Assembly (NCBI GenBank): GCA_964221845.1
Contig: CAXPZW010000006.1
Location: 1-64,000, forward strand
Source of the DNA: CAXPZW01 sp964221845
GTDB lineage: Bacteria > Bacteroidota > Bacteroidia > Flavobacteriales_D > Sanyastnellaceae
DNA: 64,000 nt
Direction of reading: 5' to 3'
Shown here piece by piece: positions 36,289 through 45,955 of the stretch. The notes below the pieces were generated by a model, which saw only the letters and a program-made list of their open reading frames with translations, was not told where the DNA came from and made no database searches. Made by a program: the position numbers and the translations under genes. The stretch's first letter is position 1; each line of letters opens with the position of its first letter.

Positions 36289-37329
36289 TCAGTCTTTCTT
36301 GCTGGAGGCGTAGATCTCCCACTTGTCCAGCACCGCCTGCATGTCCGCAGGAATCGGTGAGGCAAACTCCATGAATTCACCGGTGGCCGGATGGGTAAAG
36401 CCCAGACTCTTGGCATGCAGGGCTTGACGCGGTAAGATGCGGAAGCAGTTCTCGATGAACTGCTTGTATTTGGTGAATGTGGTGCCCTTGAGGATGCGGT
36501 CTCCTCCGTACTCGGGATCGTTGAACAGCGGGTGGCCGATGTGCTTCATGTGCACGCGGATCTGGTGGGTGCGGCCGGTTTCCAGCTTGCATTCCACCAA
36601 CGTCACATAGCCAAAGCGGCGTAACACCTTGTAGTGCGTCACGGCGTGCTTGCCATAGCTTTCATCCTCGAACACGGTCATCACCTTGCGGTTTTGCAGC
36701 GAGCGACCAATGTGACCCGTAACGGTGCCGTCTTCGTCCACATCTCCCCAAACCAAAGCCACGTAGCGGCGCTGTGTGGTGCGGTCAAAGAACTGCTTGG
36801 CCAAGTGCATGAGTGCAGGTTCGGTTTTGGCAATGATCATGACCCCGGTGGTATTCTTATCCAACCTGTGCACCAGGCCTGGGCGCGGGCGGTCATGCTG
36901 GCCTAAATCGGGCAGGTGGCCAAAGTGGTGCATGAGGGCATTCACGAGCGTGCCGGTGTAGTTGCCGTAACCGGGGTGTACCACCATGTTGGAAGGCTTC
37001 TCTACCACACACACCGTGTCGTCTTCGTAGTGGATCTCGATGGGAATGTCTTCGGGCAAGAGTTCGATCTCACGCACGGGGTACGGGAGCTCGATGGTGA
37101 TCACCTCGCCGGGCTTGACCTTGTAGTTGGCCTTGACGGCTTGGCCGTCCACGCGGATGTATCCATTGGTGGCCGCCTCCTGAAGCTTGTTGCGCGAAGT
37201 GTTGGGGATGCGGTCCACCAAAAACTTGTCGATGCGCAACAAGGCCTGGCCAGGGTCCACCTCAATGCGGTGGTGCTCAAAGCGGTCGTCCTCTTCGGGC
37301 AGTTGGTCTGGTTCGGGATGTGTGCTCAC
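36289..37329 (-). CDS. RluA-family 23S rRNA pseudouridine synthase (RluD-like)
   Basis: A 346-residue pseudouridine synthase. An S4 RNA-binding domain (~30-90, RIDKFLVDRIPNTSRNKLQ) precedes the catalytic domain, whose signature is GLVHRLDKNTTGVM with the catalytic Asp; TGRTHQIRVHM is also conserved. An N-terminal S4 domain and this length fit RluD, which modifies helix 69 of 23S rRNA, but RluC-like specificity is not excluded. It is the last gene of a leftward operon: PASTA protein, T9SS type A protein, this gene, with 3 nt before it. Confidence 0.93.
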   Translation of the reverse strand: MSTHPEPDQLPEEDDRFEHHRIEVDPGQALLRIDKFLVDRIPNTSRNKLQEAATNGYIRVDGQAVKANYKVKPGEVITIELPYPVREIELLPEDIPIEIHYEDDTVCVVEKPSNMVVHPGYGNYTGTLVNALMHHFGHLPDLGQHDRPRPGLVHRLDKNTTGVMIIAKTEPALMHLAKQFFDRTTQRRYVALVWGDVDEDGTVTGHIGRSLQNRKVMTVFEDESYGKHAVTHYKVLRRFGYVTLVECKLETGRTHQIRVHMKHIGHPLFNDPEYGGDRILKGTTFTKYKQFIENCFRILPRQALHAKSLGFTHPATGEFMEFASPIPADMQAVLDKWEIYASSKKD

Positions 37330-37332
37330 GAC

Positions 37333-39291
37333 TTAGGGCTTGATGACCGTTTCGCGGGCCATGACGCGGCCGTTGAGGTCGGTGACCGTCACGATGTAAG
37401 CGCCCGGAGCAAGCTGGGCAGCGTCAAAGGTAGACTTACCACGCTGGGCTGCCAAGGACGCCACTTCCTGGCCGGTGAGGCTGTGAATGCGCACATCGTA
37501 GGTGTCGAGGTACATGCCCGGATCAAAGGTCAACACATCCGCAACCGGATTGGGATACAGTTGCACAGGTGCAGCCGCTTGCTCGTCGATGGTGTTCCAA
37601 ATCACGCCGCTTTTCCCCGAACGGAATACCGGACGGATCATCAGCGATCCCGAAATGCCTGATTGGATCCAATCGGTGCCGTCGGCCACTTGGAAGTACA
37701 GCTGCTCGGGGTTCTTGTTAAGCCCGCTCTTATCGTTCGCGATGTTCAGAGGCACGTTGCTCAATTTGCTGAAGCCTACGTAAAGGGCGCCCTCGCTCAC
37801 GGGGATGGGCTCTTCGTACTGGTAGTAGCTCATGGCGTTGTGACCGGTGGGCACGTACTGCGGGGTTTGGAAGGTGAAGTTGCCGGCAATCTCGTCTCCG
37901 GGAATGCCGCCGCCGTCGGTCCACGCGCGCAGGATGAAGTTCTCTTCAAACGAAAAGTCGCCGTAAGGCAGGAAATGGATGAACAGGCCCAAGAGTTCGT
38001 CGTCCTTTTGGATCTGATAGCGCATGGCGAGTTTGGCGCCGACATTACCCGCGGGGTTCACCACGTAGGCACGTTCGGCTGTGCCGTCGTCGTAGGCGTA
38101 GTAGTTCGTGAAGTTCTGGACGAAGCTGGCCGTGTCGTTCTGCGGGGTTTGGTCGGTAGCATCGTGGAAATAATCCACGCGGAAGATCGCGCAGGTGTCT
38201 GCCTCCTCGGGTTGGTTGGTGGCGTACACAAAGTCGTTGCTGGTGCTTACTTGCCCGCCGATGCCTTGGACAGACATTTCAGTGCGGATGATGGAGAAAC
38301 CGTTGCCCGAGGTGTTTGCAAATGCGTTGGGGAAGGACCATTCTTGGTCGGGACCAGTCACGTTGTAGCCGGTCACAAAGTTGACCGTGGGGCCGAGGTT
38401 TTGTTGGTAAGTCAGCACCGTATCTGGGTCCATGAAGAACTCGGGATTCTCCTTGAAGTGGTCCCACGGCATAGCGGTGTAGTCACGCAGCAGCGTCACG
38501 CCCGGATACATGAAGGTCAGCTCCTGCAAGGGGTCCTCTTCAGGGTTGACATTTTGGCGCACCTCGACGTAGTCGAGGTTCCACATGTCAAACGCACCTG
38601 AAAGCGTGCCCTCACTGCGGAAACGGAACTGGAAACCGTCGGTGAACATGGTGTTGCCAAACTCGGTGTCGCCCACGTTGATGTATGCGCGCTCAAAGGC
38701 CGAAGGTGCGTCTTGCCCGTCTTGGCTCCACACTTCGATCCAGGCGCCGTCACCGCCTACATCGGCAAAGAGCTCAACCACCAGGCGGTCGTTGTTGTCA
38801 GGGGTGTTGCCCCAACCGCCGCCTTGGTAAAAAAACGAGAGGTAAATGTTGTCGGCAACCGTAAAACCGGTGATGTCAATCGGCAGCGAAGTCAACGTGT
38901 CGGCCGCGCCGAAGGTGTTGTCTGCAGACCAGTCCCACGGGTAGCCGTCGGCCATGAGTCCGTCCAGGGTCGCCACACCAATGGTAGGCGGCTGGACGCC
39001 AAACCCGTTGTTGATGAAGGCGTGGTTGTCACACCAACGCAGCCATTCGGCGGGCACATCAGGATCTGAAGTGGGTTGCGAGAAACGCGAGAAGTCATCG
39101 AAGAACGGCAGCTCAAGGACCACATCGGTGGTGCGCTGGGTTTGCTGAGCGGAGATGGGCTGCGCGCGTTTGTGCACCAACTCCGGATTCCACGGAAGCG
39201 GGGCTTCGGCTTCCCCTTGCGCAAACAAGACGGGCGCACACAAGCAGGCAGCAAGCCCAAGCAGCAGGCCGTTAATCAAAGAGGTTTTCAT
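37333..39291 (-). CDS. Secreted protein with T9SS type A sorting domain
   Basis: A 652-residue exported protein. The signal peptide (MKTSLINGLLLGLAACLCAP..) ends near LFAQ. The body has beta-rich segments such as VVLELPFFDDFSRFSQ, with a jelly-roll-like look, but I recognise no enzyme motif. The last ~80 residues are the type A sorting domain: VQLYPNPVADVLTF, RIHSLTGQEV, LAPGAYIVTV. It starts inside the end of the PASTA gene (20-bp overlap), so the two are co-translated. Its placement between a PASTA protein and an rRNA-modifying enzyme looks conserved in part, with the cargo gene being the variable member. Confidence 0.85.
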   Translation of the reverse strand: MKTSLINGLLLGLAACLCAPVLFAQGEAEAPLPWNPELVHKRAQPISAQQTQRTTDVVLELPFFDDFSRFSQPTSDPDVPAEWLRWCDNHAFINNGFGVQPPTIGVATLDGLMADGYPWDWSADNTFGAADTLTSLPIDITGFTVADNIYLSFFYQGGGWGNTPDNNDRLVVELFADVGGDGAWIEVWSQDGQDAPSAFERAYINVGDTEFGNTMFTDGFQFRFRSEGTLSGAFDMWNLDYVEVRQNVNPEEDPLQELTFMYPGVTLLRDYTAMPWDHFKENPEFFMDPDTVLTYQQNLGPTVNFVTGYNVTGPDQEWSFPNAFANTSGNGFSIIRTEMSVQGIGGQVSTSNDFVYATNQPEEADTCAIFRVDYFHDATDQTPQNDTASFVQNFTNYYAYDDGTAERAYVVNPAGNVGAKLAMRYQIQKDDELLGLFIHFLPYGDFSFEENFILRAWTDGGGIPGDEIAGNFTFQTPQYVPTGHNAMSYYQYEEPIPVSEGALYVGFSKLSNVPLNIANDKSGLNKNPEQLYFQVADGTDWIQSGISGSLMIRPVFRSGKSGVIWNTIDEQAAAPVQLYPNPVADVLTFDPGMYLDTYDVRIHSLTGQEVASLAAQRGKSTFDAAQLAPGAYIVTVTDLNGRVMARETVIKP

Positions 39292-40096
39292 CGGGATCAT
39301 AGTCGGTCGAGTCGGACGCAGCCGTGGTGGGCAGCGGTCGGTTGGTCAGCCACAGGTTCACTTCGGAACCTACGCGCACCAAGGTGCCGCGTTCTGACAA
39401 AGGGCGTTGTTCGTATACCCAGCAACGGGCGGTGTCTTCTGCAGTAAGCAGGTCTGAATCAAAAGCAGCAAAACCCACGGTGAGCCCGGCAAACTGCAGG
39501 ACTTTGCGTGCGCTGTCCAAGTGCATGCCGTAAACGTGAGGCACGGGGATTTTTTCATCGCGGCGCTCGCCTACGTAGACCACCACTTTTTCGTCGCGGC
39601 GGATCTCGTCTTTGGGGCCGAGCGGTTTGCCGTTGTGCTCCACGCGGATGACGCAGTCGTACAGCAGCTCGTGGGGTTCGTACTTGATGGAGTAGTCCAG
39701 GCCTTTGTTTTCCAGGCGGATGACCGCGACATTCTTGCGCTCGCCTTCTTCTACCCCCAACTTCACAAAGCTGGGGCGGAAGCGGTAGGCGGTCAGGTAC
39801 ACCGGACGGCCTCGTTTGACCTCTGCACCAAAGGCAGGGCTCTGCTCACACACGTGACCCGGTGTGGCCGATGCACTCCACAGCGAATCCACCAGCATGG
39901 CCTCCAAGTCCAGCTCTTCCAATTGGGCGGTGGCTTGGGCAAGAGACATCTCTGAGACGTTGGGCACGGTGATGTAATCGCCGTGATCGGTGTAGCTGTT
40001 GAGGTACCATTTGAGTCCAAAAAAGCCCACAACGGCCAGCACAGCTGCAATTAAGAGTTGGCGAAGAAAGGTTTTGCTGAACAAAAATCGAATCAT
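39272..40096 (-). CDS. PASTA-domain membrane protein
   Basis: A 274-residue protein with one N-terminal transmembrane helix (~13-31, LLIAAVLAVVGFFGLKWYL) and a periplasmic part of PASTA-like repeats: YITVPNVSEMSLAQATAQLEE, a middle repeat, and IPVPHVYGMHLDSARKVLQ. PASTA domains bind peptidoglycan or beta-lactam-like ligands in kinases and PBPs; here there is no catalytic domain. The ATG at 40096 gives MIRFLFSKTFLRQLL; the frame extends to 40165 but that part lies upstream of the promoter box. First gene of the operon with the T9SS protein and the pseudouridine synthase. Confidence 0.88.
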   Translation of the reverse strand: MIRFLFSKTFLRQLLIAAVLAVVGFFGLKWYLNSYTDHGDYITVPNVSEMSLAQATAQLEELDLEAMLVDSLWSASATPGHVCEQSPAFGAEVKRGRPVYLTAYRFRPSFVKLGVEEGERKNVAVIRLENKGLDYSIKYEPHELLYDCVIRVEHNGKPLGPKDEIRRDEKVVVYVGERRDEKIPVPHVYGMHLDSARKVLQFAGLTVGFAAFDSDLLTAEDTARCWVYEQRPLSERGTLVRVGSEVNLWLTNRPLPTTAASDSTDYDPDENLFD

Positions 40097-40117
40097 TCCG
40101 GGCGCTGGTATAAGGGC

Positions 40118-40125
40118 CAAAGATA
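40118..40125 (-). promoter_or_regulatory. -7 promoter box TATCTTTG for the PASTA operon
   Basis: An exact TAnnTTTG match on the minus strand, 21 nt before the start codon at 40096. Confidence 0.62.
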
Positions 40126-40252
40126 CACAATTGGCCCTGCGGCCTTCTGCCCGGATAAACGGCAAAAGCCCGCAAATATTGGGGCGTTGCGCTGGATGTT
40201 TTTCGCGCTTCTAGCTCTCGAAAATCGGACGCCGCGCGCCCCTCCTATTCGT

Positions 40253-40278
40253 GTATAAACGCGTATACCCGTTTATAC
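40253..40278. repeat. 26-bp near-perfect palindrome upstream of a secreted hydrolase gene
   Basis: GTATAAAC at 40253-40260 and GTTTATAC at 40271-40278 are perfect inverted arms around a central palindrome GTATAC (40263-40268), with 2-nt spacers GC and CC. The unit lies 58 nt before the ATG at 40337 and may be an operator. Confidence 0.6.
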
Positions 40279-40336
40279 CCGCTTCCCTCCCGACTTCAGC
40301 AGGACAGCCAAGCCACCTTGGCACAAAACCGCTGAA

Positions 40337-43300
40337 ATGAAAACCCTCCGCCTCTTATGCGCAGTTTTGCTGTGTACCCGTTGCCTCGCGCAATCCCCTT
40401 GTTCCCCGTTGACCTTTCCGGACCTTCCCCCTTGGGACATCGCCAACCCCACTGCTCCTTGGGACTTGGACACCACTTACTCCGGGGAAACGGTCTCGGT
40501 CCGCGCCTATTTGAAGTACCGCTGCAATCCGGCCGGCGATTCCCTGCGTAAGCCGTTCGTGTTCGTGGAAGGCATAGACTTCAATTTGGACGCTGAACCA
40601 CTCAGGTGTGGGGACTTTGGGTGGGAAGCGTTCATTGGAACCAGCCCGGACTATCCCATGCTCTATAACATGCCCACCTTGGTCAACGCCTTACGCGACG
40701 AGGGCTACGACATCATCCTCGTAGACTTTGCCGACGGCGCCGCTGACCTCCGCGCAAACGCCGAAGCGCTGCAAGCCGTGCTGGTGCGCATCCGTCAGTG
40801 GACCGCAGGTGATCAGCCCCTAGTATTGGCTGGAGCGAGCATGGGCGGACAAATCACCCGATACACCTTGGCTACCATGGAAGAAGCAGGCCTACCGCAC
40901 TGCTGCCGTTTGTGGATCTCCTTGGATGCGCCTCACACCGGTGCCAACATCCCGTTGGGCCTGCAACACTGCCTCGACTTTCTGGCCGAACCGGTCCTGA
41001 ACCTGGACAACGCCCAACAAAAACTAACACAAACCCTGCATCGACCAGCCGCCAGACAATTACTGCGTGACCAACTGCCTGGTGCTGCATCGCTCTATAC
41101 TTCCTTTTATGAGGAAATGGAAGCCCTGGGGTATCCCCAATCCATGCGCAAGGTGGGCGTGGCCAACGGCGCTATGGATGCTACACCGGTTGCGATTGCT
41201 CCAGGCAGCAGTCTGTTTGACTATGAAATCACCTTCCCTATCACCGAAGAGACCGTCATGCATCTGCAGGCCTTCGCAGCGCCGGGCAATGCCGGCCAAG
41301 TGTTTGACGGCACGGCTCCTATTTCCTTTGTACCCGTGTACGACGCCAATCCGTGCACGTGGCTGCCCGAATCGGTGGTGACCGATGCGCAAAGTATGCC
41401 CGCAGGCAGTCTGGCTTTGGACCACGCTCCTGGCGGGCGGCGCAATACCATCACCGAACTGGTATTAGAAATCAACGCTGGCATCGCCTCCTCGGGCTGT
41501 GCTACGGACACGATCGCCAACTTTCAATCGGTACACAGTTTCATCCCTACAGCCTCTGCACTTGGGGTAGACGATGCCTACCTGTTTTCACCGCTTGGTC
41601 AAGCGCTGGCCAACGATCCCGATCTTTCTCCTTTTGACGTCACGCACGGTCCAATGGGCAGCAACGAATGGCACAGCGAGGTGTCCAGTGCTACCGCACA
41701 ACTGCTCATGCGTGAAGTGCTGGCCGGTGAAAATCCGCTGCCTGCGCTGTTTGACCAAGGGCTGTTCACCTTCCGTGACTCTGCGAGCTACTTGGTGTAC
41801 GATGTCGAGGTCACCGGCACCGCTCAACTGCACGTCCACGGGGGCGAAGCGCCGCATTGGGGCACCTCGCCTTCTGGAACCACCACTCCACTAGGAGGCC
41901 ACTTCAACCTTGTGACCAACCCCTGTGGCAGCCATCTGGAGGTCCATGACGGAGGCCAATTGCTCCTCGGGCACGCAGCATCTGGATCCACCGCAAACCT
42001 CCACTTGCGCGATGGGTCGCTACTGGAACTCGGACCTCAAGGCTTGCTGGAAATACGGCCCGGCAGTCAATTGGTGGTCGAATCTGACGCCACGCTGCGC
42101 TTGGAAGGCGGCATGTGCCGGGTTTTGCCTGGCGCAGAAATTCACATCCACCCCGGAGCGCGTTTGGAAATCACAGGTGGCCAGCTGCAGCTAGAAGGGC
42201 CCGAAGGCGGGTTGTTTCTGGGCGGGTCTTGCTTGCTTGCCACGGGCACCACGTTTGCCCCCTTGTTCCAAGACCAACTGGCGCCCATCCACATCACCCA
42301 CCCGGTTGAGCTCGAAGTGCTGGGAGAAACCGGACTCTTGCTGGAAGGAGCGCACCCACAGAACACTGCGCTGTCCATCCATGCGGGTGCGTCCCTCACC
42401 CTGCCTTCCGGACTCACCCATTTTCGCATGCAGGATGCACAAATCACATTGGGCACCGACGCCCTGCTGGAGGTGGCCTGCCATGTGCATCACCGCAACG
42501 CCACGGTCTCCTGCCCTACCCAGGATTGTGGAGGCTGGACGCTGCAGCGAGACGCCTACATTCAAGATTGTCTTTGGGAGGAACTCCCCACCGATGCGCT
42601 GCTCACCAATGGGCTACTGCGCATGCTGGAGTGCACCGTCAGCGGCGAATCCGGGCACCTCTTTGTCAAGGGGCGCACCTACGACATCCAAGACACCGAC
42701 TTTTCAGGATCGCAAGGGGTCAGCTCCCTGGCCCTTGAGTTTGACGCGAGGTTGCGCGGATGCACGTTTTTAGGAACTGGAGTCATTGGCAATGCCGAGG
42801 CCGTCAGTGACCATTCCGAACAGGCCCTGTTTGTACAAGGGTGCGACTTTGACGATTGCAGCGTGGGCGCAGCCAAACATGATGGCAAGTTGCATGTGCA
42901 ATGCTCCACCTTTGGGGGGAACGACACAGGAGTGTTGCTCACGGGAGACGCCCAAGCCTATTTGGACCCGTTGCACGGCGGTGGTTACAACCACTTTCAC
43001 CACAACACCACTGCACTGGAAATCTCAGGCGCACCGCTGCCCGTGCTGACAGATGGCTACAACCGCTGGGAACAAGAAACCCACGAACACCTCATCACAG
43101 GATGGACACCTGGTTCATGTGCAGGCAGCTGTAGCACGTATCTTCCCGCAACACACAACACTTGGTCGGAAACCTGGGAGTCCACAGAAGCTGGGCCTTC
43201 AGGACCAGAACCATTACCTGAGAAGTTCAACTTGTGGCGCATGGACCCTGACTATGGCTGCGCAGGAAACCCTATGGGACTGGGATGCGAGGTGCTGTTC

Positions 43301-43618
43301 GGCGACCAAGAACCGGTGGCAGCCAGTGCATGCCTCAACTGGGTACCCAAACCCGGGCTGAATCGTAGCACTGCGCTATCGGCTGTCCACATTGCACCCA
43401 ACCCCAGCGCCGGACAAGCAGTGCTGATCAACACTGGAGCTGTAGAGGTTGTAGTGCTGACCGTGCGATCCGTTTCTGGTCAGGTTTGCGCAGCGATGCA
43501 CAGCACCCTTGATGCAGGCAAGCGTTTGTCACTCCCTCAGTTAAAACCAGGCGTCTATTTCTTAGAAGTGCTGTCCGGAGGATCGGTCAGCTATGTGCGT
43601 TGGGTTGTGGCGCCCTGA
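40337..43618 (+). CDS. Large secreted lipase/esterase-like protein with beta-helix region and T9SS type A domain
   Basis: A 1093-residue exported protein. After the signal peptide (ending CLAQ) the N-terminal ~340 residues form an alpha/beta-hydrolase domain: PFVFVEGIDFN, ILVDFADGAADL and the nucleophile elbow LAGASMGGQ (Ser168). Residues ~480-950 are repetitive beta sequence (LEVHDGGQLLLG, LEIRPGSQLVVES, IHPGARLEITGG), like a parallel beta-helix, with several Cys- and His-rich turns. The C-terminus is a type A sorting domain: VHIAPNPSAGQAV and LKPGVYFLEVLSGG. Probably a surface-exposed lipolytic enzyme; substrate unknown. Its stop lies 1 nt from the convergent purL stop. Confidence 0.85.
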   Translation: MKTLRLLCAVLLCTRCLAQSPCSPLTFPDLPPWDIANPTAPWDLDTTYSGETVSVRAYLKYRCNPAGDSLRKPFVFVEGIDFNLDAEPLRCGDFGWEAFIGTSPDYPMLYNMPTLVNALRDEGYDIILVDFADGAADLRANAEALQAVLVRIRQWTAGDQPLVLAGASMGGQITRYTLATMEEAGLPHCCRLWISLDAPHTGANIPLGLQHCLDFLAEPVLNLDNAQQKLTQTLHRPAARQLLRDQLPGAASLYTSFYEEMEALGYPQSMRKVGVANGAMDATPVAIAPGSSLFDYEITFPITEETVMHLQAFAAPGNAGQVFDGTAPISFVPVYDANPCTWLPESVVTDAQSMPAGSLALDHAPGGRRNTITELVLEINAGIASSGCATDTIANFQSVHSFIPTASALGVDDAYLFSPLGQALANDPDLSPFDVTHGPMGSNEWHSEVSSATAQLLMREVLAGENPLPALFDQGLFTFRDSASYLVYDVEVTGTAQLHVHGGEAPHWGTSPSGTTTPLGGHFNLVTNPCGSHLEVHDGGQLLLGHAASGSTANLHLRDGSLLELGPQGLLEIRPGSQLVVESDATLRLEGGMCRVLPGAEIHIHPGARLEITGGQLQLEGPEGGLFLGGSCLLATGTTFAPLFQDQLAPIHITHPVELEVLGETGLLLEGAHPQNTALSIHAGASLTLPSGLTHFRMQDAQITLGTDALLEVACHVHHRNATVSCPTQDCGGWTLQRDAYIQDCLWEELPTDALLTNGLLRMLECTVSGESGHLFVKGRTYDIQDTDFSGSQGVSSLALEFDARLRGCTFLGTGVIGNAEAVSDHSEQALFVQGCDFDDCSVGAAKHDGKLHVQCSTFGGNDTGVLLTGDAQAYLDPLHGGGYNHFHHNTTALEISGAPLPVLTDGYNRWEQETHEHLITGWTPGSCAGSCSTYLPATHNTWSETWESTEAGPSGPEPLPEKFNLWRMDPDYGCAGNPMGLGCEVLFGDQEPVAASACLNWVPKPGLNRSTALSAVHIAPNPSAGQAVLINTGAVEVVVLTVRSVSGQVCAAMHSTLDAGKRLSLPQLKPGVYFLEVLSGGSVSYVRWVVAP

Positions 43619-43619
43619 A

Positions 43620-45863
43620 TCAGGACGACATGGCCTTGTGCAGCACGTTGTCGTAGATGTCTTGGAAGTCAGTGATGAAGCCAAAGTGCTGGCCGTCCAC
43701 CACACACTTGCCGCGGGTCACGTGACCCAGCAACATCATGTTGACCCCGGCATCACCGACAGCGTCAATGAATTCGTCCTCGTAGTCTTCCACCACCGAT
43801 ACAATCACGCGGCTTTGGCTCTCACCAAAGAGGAAGGCGTCGAGGCGAATTTCAGAGTCGGTCACTACGTCAAAGCCCATCCCGCCGGGCATGCCCATTT
43901 CGCACAGCGATACAAACAGTCCACCGTCGGCCACGTCGTGCACAGCGTTCACGTAGTTCTGACGGATCAGAGTTTTGACGCACTCCTGCAGCTTGTGCTC
44001 CTCGTCGAGGTCAAAGTGTGGCGCAGGGCTCAAGGTCACCCCGTGAATGGCGCTCAAGTATTCCGAAGAGTTGATGTCTTCCTTGGGGTCACCCAACAGG
44101 AAGATCAAATCACCCTTGTACTTGAAGTTGAGCGAGGTGTGCAGCGACTTGTCCTTCAACAGGCCAAGCATGCCAATGGTTGGAGTTGGGAAAACCGGTT
44201 TGGCGGTGCCGTCAGCGTCTACGGTTTGGTTGTAGAAGCTCACGTTACCACCGGTGACCGGGGTTTCAAACTTCTCACACGCCGCGCTCATGCCTTTGAT
44301 GGCGCCCACAAACTGCCAGTATACTTCTGGGTTGTAGGGGTTACCGAAGTTCAGGCAGTTGGTGATGGCCGAGGGCTCGCCGCCCGAACACACGATGTTT
44401 CGTGCGGCCTCTGCTACGGCAATGGCGGTACCCACTTCAGGGTCGTTGTTCACGTAGCGGGCGTTGCAGTCAACGGTGAGGGCCAGGGCCTTATTGGTAC
44501 CCTTGATGTTCACAATTGCCGCGTCGCTCGGTTTGTTGGAAGTCATGGTGGCGGTGCCGACCATGCTGTCGTATTGTTCCCATACCCAGCGCTTGGAAGC
44601 GATGTTGGGTTGGGCCATCAGCTTGCGCGCGGTCACCACGATGTCTTCGGGCTCCGGGATTTGGCTGATGTCGAATTTTTGTGCTTCGGCGTAGTAGGCC
44701 GGCTCTTTGTATTCACGCTCGTACACCGGAGCACCTCCGCCGAGCACCAACGAATCGGCAGGCACATCGCCCACCAGCTCACCGTTCATGAAGTAGCGCA
44801 CTTGGCCGCCTTCGGTCACCACGCCGATTTCCACCGCGTGCAAGTCCCACTTCTCGAAGATGTCGAGTACGGTTTGCTCTTGGCCTTTGTGCACCACAAC
44901 GAGCATGCGCTCTTGGCTTTCGCTCAGCAGGATTTCGAACGGCTTCATGTCGTGCTGACGCAGGGGTACGCGGTCCAAGTGGATGTCCATGCCCACCTCA
45001 CCGGCGGCACTCATCTCACAGCTTGAACAGGTAATGCCCGCAGCGCCCATGTCTTGCATACCTACCACGCAGTCGGTTTCGGCGAGTTCCATAGTGGCCT
45101 CCAGCAGGAGCTTTTCCTGGAAGGGGTCGCCTACTTGTACCGATGGCAAATCATCTGCCGAATCTTCGGTGATGTCTTTGGAAGCAAACGACGCGCCCTG
45201 GATGCCGTCTTTACCGGTGCTTGAACCCACGATGAAGACGGGGTTGCCCGGCCCTTTTGAGGTGGCCGAGATGATGCGATCGGTGTCGATGATGCCCGCA
45301 GACATGGCGTTCACCAGCGGGTTGACTTGGTAGCTGGGGTCGAAGAAGACCTCGCCACCCACTACTGGGATGCCGAATGCGTTGCCGTAATCACCAATGC
45401 CTTTGACCACGCCTTCGAGCAGCCACTTGGTGCGCTTGTTCTCCAAGCTGCCAAAACGCAGCGAGTTGAGTTGCGCTACCGGGCGGGCACCCATGGTGAA
45501 GATGTCGCGGTTGATGCCGCCCACACCGGTTGCCGCGCCTTGGTAAGGCTCAATGGCAGAAGGGTGGTTGTGCGATTCGATCTTGAACGCACAGCCGAGG
45601 CCGTCGCCAATGTCCACCAGACCGGCGTTCTCTTCGCCTGCCTCAACCAGCATATGCGGGCCTTTTTTGGGCAGGGTTTTGAGCCATTTGATGGAGTTTT
45701 TGTACGAACAGTGCTCACTCCACATCACGGAGTACACGCACATTTCGGTGAATGTCGGGGTGCGGCCGAGGATTTCTTTGATCGCGTCAAACTCTTCGGG
45801 ACGCAAGCCCATTTCCTGGGCTTGTTCGAGGGTGGCATCGGGGCCTTGAACCTTGCTGCTCAT
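43620..45863 (-). CDS. purL: Phosphoribosylformylglycinamidine synthase PurL (small type)
   Basis: A 747-residue PurL that converts FGAR to FGAM in purine synthesis. Landmarks are MWSEHCSYKNSIKWLKTLP, AFKIESHNHPSAIEPYQGAATGVGG, MGAAGITCSS and GGNVSFYNQT. The length matches the three-component (PurS/PurL/PurQ) type, so separate purS and purQ genes should exist elsewhere. The ATG at 45863 (MSSKVQGPDATLEQAQ) was preferred over 45905 because a -7 box lies just upstream and the extension is not conserved-looking. Confidence 0.96.
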   Translation of the reverse strand: MSSKVQGPDATLEQAQEMGLRPEEFDAIKEILGRTPTFTEMCVYSVMWSEHCSYKNSIKWLKTLPKKGPHMLVEAGEENAGLVDIGDGLGCAFKIESHNHPSAIEPYQGAATGVGGINRDIFTMGARPVAQLNSLRFGSLENKRTKWLLEGVVKGIGDYGNAFGIPVVGGEVFFDPSYQVNPLVNAMSAGIIDTDRIISATSKGPGNPVFIVGSSTGKDGIQGASFASKDITEDSADDLPSVQVGDPFQEKLLLEATMELAETDCVVGMQDMGAAGITCSSCEMSAAGEVGMDIHLDRVPLRQHDMKPFEILLSESQERMLVVVHKGQEQTVLDIFEKWDLHAVEIGVVTEGGQVRYFMNGELVGDVPADSLVLGGGAPVYEREYKEPAYYAEAQKFDISQIPEPEDIVVTARKLMAQPNIASKRWVWEQYDSMVGTATMTSNKPSDAAIVNIKGTNKALALTVDCNARYVNNDPEVGTAIAVAEAARNIVCSGGEPSAITNCLNFGNPYNPEVYWQFVGAIKGMSAACEKFETPVTGGNVSFYNQTVDADGTAKPVFPTPTIGMLGLLKDKSLHTSLNFKYKGDLIFLLGDPKEDINSSEYLSAIHGVTLSPAPHFDLDEEHKLQECVKTLIRQNYVNAVHDVADGGLFVSLCEMGMPGGMGFDVVTDSEIRLDAFLFGESQSRVIVSVVEDYEDEFIDAVGDAGVNMMLLGHVTRGKCVVDGQHFGFITDFQDIYDNVLHKAMSS

Positions 45864-45893
45864 GCAGGGGTAGAATTGGAGGTGAATGCGGCG

Positions 45894-45901
45894 CAAAGTT
45901 A
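45894..45901 (-). promoter_or_regulatory. -7 promoter box TAACTTTG for purL
   Basis: An exact TAnnTTTG match on the minus strand, 30 nt before the purL ATG. Confidence 0.6.
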
Positions 45902-45955
45902 CCAATTCCCCTTGGTCAAACCTGCGCTTTGGGGGCGCGCTGTGAAGAAGTTTCG

